Position numbers and translations under genes: made by a program
NCBI GenBank assembly: GCA_949152475.1
Contig: OX424564.1
Span: 3,534,001 to 3,598,000, forward strand
Reading direction: 5' to 3'
DNA: 64,000 nt
Source of the DNA: Terebella lapidaria
Taxonomy: Eukaryota > Annelida > Polychaeta > Terebellida > Terebellidae
Notes under the pieces: generated by a model
The model's database searches: none
Seen by the model: only the letters and a program-made list of their open reading frames with translations
What the model was told of the DNA's origin: nothing
Shown: positions 48,884 through 60,074 of the stretch, piece after piece
Layout of the letters: the number at the start of each line of letters is the position of its first letter
Numbering within the stretch: the stretch's first letter is position 1

Positions 48884-49164
48884 GGTATACCTCTGTTTAT
48901 TTTTTGTTTAAGATTATTGTCGTAATTTTTACTCTATATATTTAGGTTCTCTGAAAAATCGTTTCTTGTTTTACCGCAATACCCTGAAAAGTCCAATTCT
49001 GCATACTACTTCATTTTGACCAGCATATGGGTATGCTGGCATTATATTATCCCCGCCAAGGAAATCGTGTTTATATGCATGAAGATGGTAGGTTTGGATC
49101 GCTCCACAAGGTAGGCCTAGAAACTGAAATTGGCCGGTTGTCCCATATCTGCCTTTATGGTATA
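48884..49164 (+). repeat. 285-bp direct repeat flanking BEL copy 1, left member
   Basis: Starts at GTATACCTCTG and ends at the BEL insertion point after TTTATGGTATA. The same segment follows the right LTR (55871 to about 56190). This is far longer than a target duplication, so the host segment was tandemly duplicated before the insertion. The related U2 sequence has only one copy. Confidence 0.75.
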
Positions 49165-49919
49165 TGTTGTATTGCCCGACAGAACGACGCTCATTCATGT
49201 ATGCACACAGATTTATTGAAAAAATCCGGTGAATCTACAAATGACAAAAACACACCAAGAAAGAACACACAGACACAAATTTGACACAATTTGAAAGGCT
49301 AAATAACATATACCTCTAATTTGCAATGACCTATGATCGATATTAGAATATTTACAAAGACTACAGGGAAATGACTCACAAAATCGTTCGGCATCAGACA
49401 AAAGAGTCGGGTACAATACAGCGGTCTGAAAGCACAGTACAAGTGCCAGAGCAATTGCATGACTATTCAATAACGTGATAATTCATGGCACATATTCAAA
49501 CTATTGCCCACGAAGATAGTCACCCACAGGAAATATTACGAGTTGAACATTTGGACAATATAGAAATCTACATGTCTTTTAAAGAAATAAACTAGAGACA
49601 GTATCCAAACATAGATTAAAATCCTGACAAATAGTAGACATATAACAATGTTCTCACCTCTGTAAACAGTTTAGCCTTGAAGTAACCTTGAAAATATGCG
49701 AAAAAGACAACATGGCCGCGTTGACTGTTAAACCTTGACAAAGAGAACCCAATTCTGACTACTCGTCTTTATATATACGCGCCTGAGCCTCACGTGACTT
49801 CCAGGAAGTGGTAATAACATGGATACAATACAAGAATAAACAAACAAAAGCACATGTACGTACACAGAAATATAAACACAAACACGTGTAAACACTTGCT
49901 CTCACTGACGAGGGCAACA
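49165..49919 (-). repeat. BEL copy 1, 3' LTR
   Basis: 755 bp, starting TGTTGTATTGCCCGAC on the plus strand and ending CGAGGGCAACA. A minus-strand TATATAAA (49768-49775) and an AATAAA (about 49209-49214) are the likely promoter and poly(A) signals. Confidence 0.95.
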
Positions 49920-49934
49920 CTGCCTCTCCTTGAG
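49920..49934 (-). promoter_or_regulatory. Polypurine tract of BEL copy 1
   Basis: On the minus strand the 15 bases next to the 3' LTR read CTCAAGGAGAGGCAG, mostly purine and in the place where plus-strand DNA synthesis is primed. The same word lies next to the LTR of copy 2 (59983-59997). Confidence 0.6.
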
Positions 49935-50011
49935 ATAACATATTATCTCAATACAATTATGATACATTATTCAATGAGATAAATTATACATGACAACTTC
50001 TACTACACGAT

Positions 50012-53000
50012 TTACTCTTCAGAACCTTCCAAAAAGACAAGTTTAGTCACAGGACGTGTAAGAGATGATACATTGGTTCTGACCTTAGCTGACCTAACCA
50101 AATTATCGGTGCCTGCATGTACATCTTCGACAATACCAATAGGCCACACGCCTCTTGGAGTGTTCTCGTTAACAATCAAAACAATGTCACCAATCTTCAA
50201 ATTTCTACAAACATTGACCCATTTGTGGCGCCTTTGAAGCTCAGGAAGGTATTCTTTTAACCTTCTTTTCCAGAATTCGTTAGCATAATGCTGTACACAG
50301 CGCCATCTACGCTTATATACATCAGTGTCCTGAAATACACCTGGTGCCAGAGAAGGACACTCTCTTAACAATAACAACTGATTAGGAGTGAGTGCAGAAC
50401 AATCACTCACACTGTCACTGACTTTGGTGATAGGCCTGCTATTTACAATATGCTCAACTTCGCATAGCAATGTGCGGAAACTTTCATCACACAGTTTAAC
50501 AGGAAACTTAAGTAGAGCAGTCATGACCTTTCGGACAGTATGGATTAACCGCTCCCATATGCCACCCATATGCGAAGCCCCTGGAGGATGAAACTTCCAG
50601 GCAAAACCTTTTTCCGTTGAAAATCTTTCAATTTGTTCCGAGTCTAGACGTAGCAACTCGCCTCTACCACCAACAAAGTTGGTACCATTATCTGACCAAA
50701 CCTTTAATGGCATACCTCTACGACAAACAAACCTACGGAATCCATTTAAGAAACTATCAGTGTCCATGCTTTCCAGCATCTCCAAATGAACTGCCCGTGT
50801 GTTCAGACATGTTAAAATAAGACCATAACGTTTAATATCACTACGACCCCTTCTGACGACAAACGGACCAAAACAATCAATACCAACATAGGAAAACGGA
50901 GGATTACCAGCTACAACCCTTTCCAAAGGAAAATCCGCCATTTTTTGGCAACAAGGACTTCCAAACAACTTCTTACATATTACACAACGAGTCTTAATAT
51001 TCTTAAGCAAAATGCGAGCTCTTGTGATCCAGAATCTTTTTCTCAGCAAACTAAGCGTCCACTCTGTACCGAGATGAGCAACGTTATGATAACTGCAGAC
51101 TATCAAACGAGCCACAGGATGATCGTGTGGAATGATGTACGGATGTCTCTGCATCATAGAAATATTGGCATTCCTAATTCTTCCACCTACACACAATACA
51201 CCTTGGTCATCTAAAACTGGACACAAATCACGTACAGAACTACCTTTGTGAATGGATTTGCCAATCGAGAGGGAGGACAATTCCTTTTCATAAGCACTAG
51301 CCTGAACATGCTTGATAATAGCTCTCTCAGCATTACAAACATCTGAAATTGATAAGACTTGATGTTTTGCAATGGGACACTTCGATCTCAAAATTCCTTT
51401 GAGCTTCATCCACCAGGCTACAGCACGTTTCAGACGATGCCAACTTGAGTAGTGAGATATCAGCTTATCTAGCGGATGAATAGTTGTCTGAGTAGCATAT
51501 GTACAAACTGGCTTCTCAGCCTTGACTTCAGGATCGTCAATCGACAGTTCAGCAGTAACATTCTTGCTAGGCCAGTCGGCTTTATACTTCCGAAGGAAAT
51601 CTGGACCTTTGATCCACTTTTCACAGTTATGCTCATCTAGGGAAGTACCTCTGGACACAATATCAGCAGGATTTTCACTCCCAGGAATGTGCTGCCATTG
51701 GGAAGGATCAGTAATCTGGCGAATCGTGGATACTCTGTTACCAACGAATACATGGAACCGTCTCGTCTCATTGCATATATACTTGAGCACCAACTCACTA
51801 TCGACCCAGAAGTATGAGGGCGGCAAAGCTATGTTCAATTCTCGCCTTAGCATGGCATCCACCTTAGCAGCAACCACAGCAGCTTGTAACTCAAGACGAG
51901 GAATAGTAACAGATTTGAGTGGAGCTACCCTGCCTTTGCTCATGATCAACATAGAAGATATCTCACCTCGTTTATTGATAGATCTCAAGTACGTACAACA
52001 ACCATACCCTTTTTCACTGGCGTCTGAGAAGTGATGCAATTCAGAAACCATATCGTCTGTTTCTCCTGGCCCAATACACCGAGGAATACTGAGTCCACCA
52101 AGAGCACGCACATCATCGAGCCACGAGTGCCACTTCTGTTCTAGAGCAGATGGAAGTTTTTCATCCCAACTCAATTTCAACCTTGAAGCATCTTGAAGTA
52201 CCATTTTACCCTTCATAGCGACAGGACTAACCAGACCTAGAGGATCATACACTGATGCAACTGTGCTTAGAACAATCCTTCTAGTAACCACAGAGGCGAT
52301 AGCAGGACTCAACTTGACCTCAAAGAAAAATACATCCTCAGAAACATTCCATTTAACTCCTAGCGCCTTACTGGATATTTCCTTGCCTATTTCTTTGACT
52401 TCCTTAGCTCGGTTCTCTGAAGGAATGCTCTGCAACAAATGTTGATCATTGACAACGAATTTAGTCAAATTAAACCCACCAGTTTCCAAGAGTTCTCTTG
52501 TGCCATGAATAACAGTATAACCTTCATCTCTACTAGACACTGATTTCAAACAATCGTCGACATAGAAAGCACGGAGAACTGTATCCGATAGCAAAGGATC
52601 TACGTTATCACAATCCCTAACAACACGTCGCATAGCATAGGTTGCACTACTGGCGCACCAAACTCCACCAAACACGTGACGAGTCATCCTGAAGTGAGAC
52701 ACTTCGCCGTTATCATTGAACCACAGGAAGCGCAACGCATCTCTGTCATTATCAGGAATCAATACTTGATAGTACATCGCTTCAACGTCTGCCATAACGG
52801 CGATTGGGTGTTGTCGAAACCTCAACAAAACAGGTAACAATTTATTATTCAGGTCTGGACCTTGGTAGCATTTATCATTTAGGGATTCCCCCTTGTATTT
52901 AGATGCACAATCATACACCACACGAAGCTTGCCAGGCTTGTTTGTAACAGCATGATGGGGCAAGTACCACACACCGTTAAGCTTATCAGAACAATCAGTA

Positions 53001-55075
53001 GCAGATTCAGCGTGCCCCTTAAGCAGCAGATCAGTAAGAACAGCATCATATTTCTGCGTCAAATCTCTCTTTGACAGATTCACCTTGAGAGAATTTAGTC
53101 TTTTCTCTGCAACCGAGATATTGTTAGGCAACTTAGCATCAGGCTTCCAAGGAATGGGAATCTCGTAATGGCCATCAACTTTCTTACATTCCTTGTCCCA
53201 CAAGTCTAACACATGTTTGTCACTTTGTGACAACGAGCGTTCCTCTCCTGAGATACCTTCATTCTCCATATCCCAAAGAATATTCACGTGATCACCAACA
53301 AATCCAGTATTGATGAAATGCGATATAACAGATTTACTGATGCTACCACCACAAGCAGGACCATTTAGTGACCAACCAAACAAAGTACGGGAGGCAAACG
53401 GCTGACCAACTTCGCCTTTTCGGACTTCAAATGGGAATAGAGCCTCGGAATTATCCTGACCAATGAGGATCTCCACTTTGCCCACGGAGTGAGTGAAATC
53501 GATACCATGCAAATAGGGATAAGCATCTAAACCACTGACAGACTGGTTCACCACTGGAATTTCTGGTACAACAATGACATTTTTTAACTTCAGAGTTTCA
53601 TGACCATTAAGAGAACTAACTTCGATATCGACGACCTTGGAGCTTTTCTTTTCGTCTCTCTTTGACAGAGTGCTCAACTGATAGGGCTTATAAACACCTT
53701 GGATATTCAAAGCGTCAAGCAAGGAACTTGCACAAAAGGTATTCGTTGACGCAGAGTCCAACAGAGCTCTCGTATTCACCGAGTGATTAACTTTGACTGC
53801 TACAACAGGCATGTGAACATTTGACGTCTTGTTTGACGTGGAATTATTGACCACAGATTCGGTCCTAGAGTCATTGATATGGATAAATCGGGTATGTTTC
53901 TGGCCACATCCAGGAACAGTGCAAACACCTGGCTTACGACAGTTAGCCGTAACATGATTGTCTAGTAAGCAATTTTCACATAGTTTGTGCTTCCTGACTT
54001 GATCAAGGCGTTCCTTTGGCTTTAGTGCTTTAAATGAGTCACAATAGAATAAACGATGATCGCCGTTACACAAAACGCACTTGAACACATACGGCTGTCT
54101 AACAGACGTGGAGAAAGAACTAGACTTGTGATCACTGCTGAATTTACCGCTACTTTTACTGCCATATACAGGACCAGACGCCTGTCTAGCCTCCTTTTTC
54201 ACAAACTCAACCAACTGCTCGAAGTTTGGATAATCGTCACTCTGTTCTTTGATCTCTAAAGCACGTCTACGCCATCGATTGCGAACATACTGTGGAAACC
54301 TATTGACAATCTCTAGCATACAGGATTGTGAACTAACTTCTGACAACAGTTTGAGTTTAGACAGAGTGCTGAAAGCGCATACCAAGTCGTCAGATAACCG
54401 TTGAATCTCTGGAGGAGATCGCACTTTCTTGCCGGACTTCAAGCCCTGTATGATGTGCTCAGCGATGAGATGGCTGCCGCCGAATCTGTCCCTGAGGATC
54501 TCGCGAGCCTCCTTGTAGCCGTCTGAACCACCGACGAGGATGCACTGGCGAATTGCCTCCTTAGCCCTGCCTGTAGTGTACTGCAAAAGACGGGTAAGTT
54601 TCATATTGTCGTCATCGATAACATTGTGAATGTTTTCGTCAAACACTGCCAGGAAACTATGATAGTTCATAGGATTGCCATCAAAACACTCAAGTTCAAT
54701 ACGAGGCAGATGAACTAATGTCAGAAAGTCGGCGTTGCTGATACTTGGCTGTGACGATGCAGCGACTGTAGGCTTTACATCTGAGTTTGTTGAGGAAGCT
54801 AACCATGTCTTAACTTCTTGAAGTGTTTCTATGTATCTGTCCTGTACTTCATAACAGTAATTGTCACTACTATCAATGTCACTTTCAGATTCTAGGGTGT
54901 CGTGATACTCATCGTGACACTATTTGAAGTCGCTAAACTTGGCCTTGAGTCCCTCCATACGATGGACCAGCAGTTCACGTTCTGAGTCCTCAGCAATGAG
55001 TCGTTTGATGTCGTTGATCTCCCTGGTGACGCCCGCCTTCAGCCGCGAACGAGTTGTTTTCAAGTCTGGTGGCAT
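50012..55075 (-). pseudogene. BEL copy 1 gag-pol polyprotein, one in-frame amber codon
   Basis: From ATG 55075 the frame reads 51 codons with a charged, coiled-coil-like start (DIKRLIAEDSERELL), then TAG at 54922-54920. It then stays open to the stop at 50012. Numbered from the internal ATG at 54670 (1552 residues): Gag first; cysteine/histidine knuckles about 198-265 (CVLCNGDHRLFYC, CENCLLDNHVTANC); aspartic protease D305 in ALLDSASTNTF; RT with YVDD at 703-706; RNase H with D883 in HFSDASEKGYG; zinc-binding and integrase core with D1265 (GIDCFGPF), D1327 (WSDNGTNF) and E1373 (GGIWERL). All catalytic residues are present, so the amber codon is the only visible defect. It could be a mutation, or translation could start at 54670, which would lose the first part of Gag. 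Confidence 0.93.
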
Positions 55076-55115
55076 TTTGACGACTTGCGTTGAGTTGTTG
55101 CCCGATTTTATTCAC

Positions 55116-55870
55116 TGTTGTATTGCCCGACAGAACGACGCTCATTCATGTATGCACACAGATTTATTGAAGAAATCCGGTGAATCTACAAATGACAAAA
55201 ACACACCAAGAAAGAACACACAGGCACAAATTTGACACAATTTGAAAGGCTAAATAACATATACCTCTAATTTGCAATGTCCTATGATCGATATTAGAAT
55301 ATTTACAAAGACTACAGGGAAATGACTCACAAAATCGTTCGGCATCAGACAAAAGAGTCGGGTACAATACAGCGGTCTGAAAGCACAGTACAAGTGCCAG
55401 AGCAATTGCATGACTATTCAATAACGTGATAATTCATGGCACATATTCAAACTATTGCCCACGAAGATAGTCACCCACAGGAAATATTACGAGTTGAACA
55501 TTTGGACAATATAGAAATCTACATGTCTTTTAAAGAAATAAACTAGAGACAGTATCCAAACATAGATTAAAATCCTGACAAATAGTAGACATATAACAAT
55601 GTTCTCACCTCTGTAAACAGTTTAGCCTTGAAGTAACCTTGAAAATATGCGAAAAAGACAACATGGCCGCGTTGACTGTTAAACCTTGACAAAGAGAACC
55701 CAATTCTGACTACTCGGCTTTATATATACGCGCCTGAGCCTCACGTGACTTCCAGGAAGTGGTAATAACATGGATACAATACAGGAATAAACAAACAAAA
55801 GCACATGTACGTACACAGAAATATAAACACAAACACGTGTAAACACTTGCTCTCACTGACGAGGGCAACA
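55116..55870 (-). repeat. BEL copy 1, 5' LTR
   Basis: 755 bp, about five substitutions from the 3' LTR (for example near 55172, 55223, 55280, 55717 and 55785), so this is a fairly recent insertion. It is the 5' LTR because the element is transcribed leftward. Confidence 0.95.
55719..55729 (-). promoter_or_regulatory. TATA box in the BEL 5' LTR
   Basis: The minus strand reads GCGTATATATAAAG here, about 145 nt into the LTR. The same word is conserved in the other two LTRs (49768 and 59831). It would start a leftward genomic transcript. Confidence 0.5.
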
Positions 55871-56190
55871 GTATACCTCTGTTTATTTTTTTTGTATAAG
55901 ATTATTGTTTTTTTTGTTTTTTTAAAAAAAAAAAAAAAAAAAGATTATTGTCGTAAATTTTGTTATATATATGTAGGTTCTCTGATAAATCGTTTCTTGT
56001 TTTACCGCAATACCCTGAAAAGTCCAATTCTGCATACTACTTCATTTTGACCAGCATATGGGTATGCTGGCATTATATCATCCCCGCCTAGGAAATCGTG
56101 TTTATATGCATGAAGATGGTAGGTTTGGATCGCTCCACAAGGTAGGCCTAGAAACTGAAATTGGCCGGTAGTCCCATATCTGCATTTAGA
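55871..56190 (+). repeat. 285-bp direct repeat flanking BEL copy 1, right member
   Basis: Begins with the GTATA target duplication and continues CCTCTGTTTATTT like 48884-49164, ending TATCTGCATTTAGAC. It is longer because of a T/A-run expansion (about 55905-55942) with a small duplicated AGATTATTGT. From 56190 to 57540 old-unit sequence follows, non-coding. Confidence 0.75.
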
Positions 56191-59100
56191 CAGCACATGG
56201 TTCGAAGTACAATCAGGTTGGTGTTATGAGCTCATACAAAGTCTTAAATAATACCACTTCTTGTGAAGTTGAAAGATTGAAAAAAACATTTGTATAACTT
56301 TCCGATGACGTTGACTGCTGCAGCTGAAAATAACATGGAATTTACATGAAAAAAACATGGAAAATTACAGACTATGGATATGTGAACACTTAAACGATTG
56401 AAGATAGATCTAACGTTCCTAATATGGACTTGTGTGAAGTCGTTTATACCGCAAATAATGGTGACCTCTCACTGGACCTGAGATTGCATTGCCTGTAAAA
56501 CCGTGTCCATGCTCTATTTGGATTTTACATGAAGTTAATTGTCGTAAGAGGAAAAACGCGGTAGAAAGACATTTGAGATTTTAGACATATTTGGCATTTT
56601 TGACCTAGAGCTCATGTGACTTGAAACATTCATGTCTACCCCAAAATGTGTGAATTGGCAAAATGGAAACACAACTGAAAAAGACATAATTTAGGACGAT
56701 ATTGAAATTTTATCCTTTGCAGAAACACTGAGCAAACTCCTGATGCTGTAGTACTGTTGTTAGAACCAATACATGTAATTCCTTCAATGTATAAACGATA
56801 CAGTGTTGAGCATCAAACTGCTCTCCAAGACTACATTGGAACGGATACAAACACCAACATATCAACTTTATACATAACATTGTCGTTGTGAAGTGTCTAT
56901 AGTAAAATAGCTCATAAAACGCGTTTGAATGTCAAAACACAAGGGCCAGGTTCAAATAGTTTGGACGCCGGAATCGTAGCTCCTCGTGTTTCCTCCGTAT
57001 GATGATGTTGCCAAAGACATGTAGAATGCCCTGCTCTGGACATAGATTTTGGCGGCGTTCCACAAATTCACCCAGTGTAAATCACAAGTAAGCTTATACG
57101 TTGATCAATGCAAGATACGTTGGTGGTACATGTATATACATTCAGTGATGATACCAGGATTAATTCAAGGTATGGTGATTTATATTCAGGTAATTTTTTT
57201 TATCAATTTTTCTTTCTGGATTGCAGCCCGGGATGAAAATTAGGACGATCTACATTTCAATCCAGGTTCATTTTACTCAGTCATAATGCTCATCAACCTG
57301 GTTTTCCCATCTGAGATGATGCACATAGTATTGGCACGCCAATTCATATAATCCATCATGTCCTATTTACGCCAACGCATTGAAGACAGTATTACTTTAT
57401 TTATTGGTTATCGATAACTAGCTTGTAAATCTACAGGAATGATTATCGCGTTGCCGAACCAAGAGCTGGAATTACACTACCAGCTACAAGTTAAGTCTTC
57501 ACAAAATTCTTCACCAATATAACAAATTTTTCTGTATGTTCCTATCATTGTTCTTTCATTCTCTACTGTAGCAGCTACAGTATCATTGAGCCCCAGATCC
57601 ACTATGGACGTTCTGGACCATCCTGGATCTCACGGCACCAGAACCATGGTGCTACCAGGGTTATCTGGTGTTGTCCGCGACGTCCATGGGGTCAAAAATA
57701 AAACGGAAGTGGTCACACCAAAATACATAACGGTCGTGCCACCATATCTTTACTGGAAAAACCAGAGTGATCCGTGGTAGAACTGTTGTAAAACCGTGAT
57801 AACCAGAAGAACCAGAGTGATCCGTGGTAGAACTGTTGTAAAACCGTGATAACCATGGTGTATCCATAACAGAACCGTGGTGCGACCATGGCAAGACTGT
57901 TGTGGTACCGACTCTCAAAATATTTTCCGTTTCCCCCGGTTTAACTACGAACTTCCAGGCAGTACTATGGTAAAACCATGGTCTTGCCCAGGTGACAGAA
58001 CGATTTTACTAAAGTTTCACTATATACCAATCAGCAATTTCTGGGCCCCTGTCCCAGTGGGGCTATGTTTGTTGTTTTTTTAAATGATGGTAGGCCGTCA
58101 AATTTTTTGTGATGAATCCCTGTTCATCATGATTTGTTACTCTTCAACATGGTTGTAATAAGATTTCACTAAGGCAAAGCAGGCAGCACTACAGATACAC
58201 CACATTCAACGATGGATCAGCTTATTTTCTGCAGTAGTGTTGCTGGAGCTATACTGGGGTCCCAATGAGAATGGGGCTTACCGTCACTAATTAGTCACCC
58301 GTATCACCAACACGCCGCTGAAAAGGTGATGCAACTCGAGATTCGTGTTAATACGATGAAACCAATTAAAAACTAGTACCCGACTGATTGGAAATTCTTA
58401 GCACGTCTGTCCTAAAAGTATCACACCATTCACAGAGTATTTCAGGCGTGATTTGTTTTCCAATCACGTACTCACAACAGGTCTGCTTAGCCTCAATCAA
58501 TAGCACGGGATAACTGCTGGAATATAGTTTCTGTAGCGGTGCAATCAGTTTTAATCTGTTTTCTTCAGGAACCCGATATTTCCGATATTTTTCATTTTCT
58601 TGTCTCTAATAATAACGAGTATACCTGAAGTGTCTCGATTCGCTTTACTTTCTGCTTCGACAAATGAGGGTGAATGTAGATGTAGCAGTGACCTTTGCGT
58701 GTTGCAAAGTTAACATTTTCAGAATATATTGACCACGTTGTTCATACCGGAAGTAAGAGTGATCTTACGGCGTCGGTGATATGATATGGCATGCTTCATG
58801 TCGCATATATTACCCAGGGTATGTGACTACAGAATAATATTAACCCGGCTGCTGGTGAATAAAACATGAGGATAGCTATGGTAGTATTTATAAAATGTCT
58901 TTACTAAACATTTTTTTATTATTTTAAGGTTGATGTTGTGATTTATGGTATACCTCTGTTTATTTTTTGTATAAGATTATTGTCGTAATTTTTACTCTAT
59001 ATATTTAGGTTCTCTGAAAAATCGTTTCTTGTTTTACCGCAATACCCTGAAAAGTCCAATTCTGCATACTACTTCATTTTGACCAGCATATGGGTATGCT

Positions 59101-59227
59101 GGCATTATATTATCCCCGCCAAGGAAATCGTGTTTATATGCATGAAGATGGTAGGTTTGGATCGCTCCACAAGGTAGGCCTAGAAACTGAAATTGGCCGG
59201 TTGTCCCATATCTGCCTTTATGGTATA

Positions 59228-59982
59228 TGTTGTATTGCCCGACAGAACGACGCTCATTCATGTATGCACACAGATTTATTGAAAAAATCCGGTGAATCTA
59301 CAAATGACAAAAACACACCAAGAAAGAACACACAGACACAAATTTGACACAATTTGAAAGGCTAAATAACATATACCTCTAATTTGCAATGACCTATGAT
59401 CGATATTAGAATATTTACAAAGACTACAGGGAAATGACTCACAAAATCGTTCGGCATCAGACAAAAGAGTCGGGTACAATACAGCGGTCTGAAAGCACAG
59501 TACAAGTGCCAGAGCAATTGCATGACTATTCAATAACGTGATAATTCATGGCACATATTCAAACTATTGCCCACGAAGATAGTCACCGACAGGAAATATT
59601 ACGAGTTGAACATTTGGACAATATAGAAATCTACATGTCTTTTAAAGAAATAAACTAGAGACAGTATCCAAACATAGATTAAAATCCTGACAAATAGTAG
59701 ACATATAACAATGTTCTCACCTCTGTAAACAGTTTAGCCTTGAAGTAACCTTGAAAATATGCGAAAAAGACAACATGGCCGCGTTGACTGTTAAACCTTG
59801 ACAAAGAGAACCCAATTCTGACTACTCGGCTTTATATATACGCGCCTGAGCCTCACGTGACTTCCAGGAAGTGGTAATAACATGGATACAATACAAGAAT
59901 AAACAAACAAAAGCACATGTACGTACACAGAAATATAAACACAAACACGTGTGAACACTTGCTCTCACTGACGAGGGCAACA
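59228..59982 (-). repeat. BEL copy 2, 3' LTR
   Basis: 755 bp, about three differences from the 3' LTR of copy 1 (near 59588, 59829 and 59953). The polypurine tract lies next to it at 59983-59997. Confidence 0.95.
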
Positions 59983-60074
59983 CTGCCTCTCCTTGAGATA
60001 ACATATTATCTCAATACAATTATGATACATTATTCAATGAGATAAATTATACATGACAACTTCTACTACACGAT

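Larger units (their letters stand above)
49165..55870 (-). mobile_element. BEL/Pao LTR retrotransposon, copy 1
   Basis: Complete element of 6706 bp on the minus strand. Two 755-bp LTRs (TG...CA ends) differ at about five positions, and a 5-bp target duplication GTATA flanks them (49160-49164 and 55871-55875). The single gag-pol frame has domain order Gag, protease, RT, RNase H, integrase, which is the BEL/Pao and not the Copia order, and the sequence motifs are BEL/Pao-like. No env frame was found. A short leader of 40 bp separates the 5' LTR from the first ATG. Confidence 0.95.
44591..57080 (+). repeat. Old tandem unit U3 (about 3.35 kb net), with foldback and BEL insertions
   Basis: Begins at CACAAGTAAGCTTTTACG (about 44581) and contains the same landmarks as U2 in the same order. 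The foldback (45019-47448) and the BEL element (49165-55870) interrupt it. Subtracting both leaves about 3.35 kb. The flank right of the BEL element (55990-57080) matches U2 positions 43080-44580. Confidence 0.65.
47541..57552 (+). repeat. Recent segmental duplication, copy A (about 10.0 kb)
   Basis: From about 47541 the sequence matches 57553 onward at very high identity, whereas just before those points the match is only about 85 percent. The offset is 10013 bp at first and 10063 bp after a 50-bp internal duplication in copy B (near 57805-57855). The block includes a CCATGGT-rich segment, old unit sequence and the entire BEL element. If it is a simple tandem duplication, copy A ends where copy B starts. 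Confidence 0.85.

Noticed and set aside
51522..52034. 170-codon plus-strand frame opposite the BEL pol gene (and its twin at 61585)
   Set aside because: Antisense shadow of RNase H/integrase region codons; conserved only because the duplicate is nearly identical.
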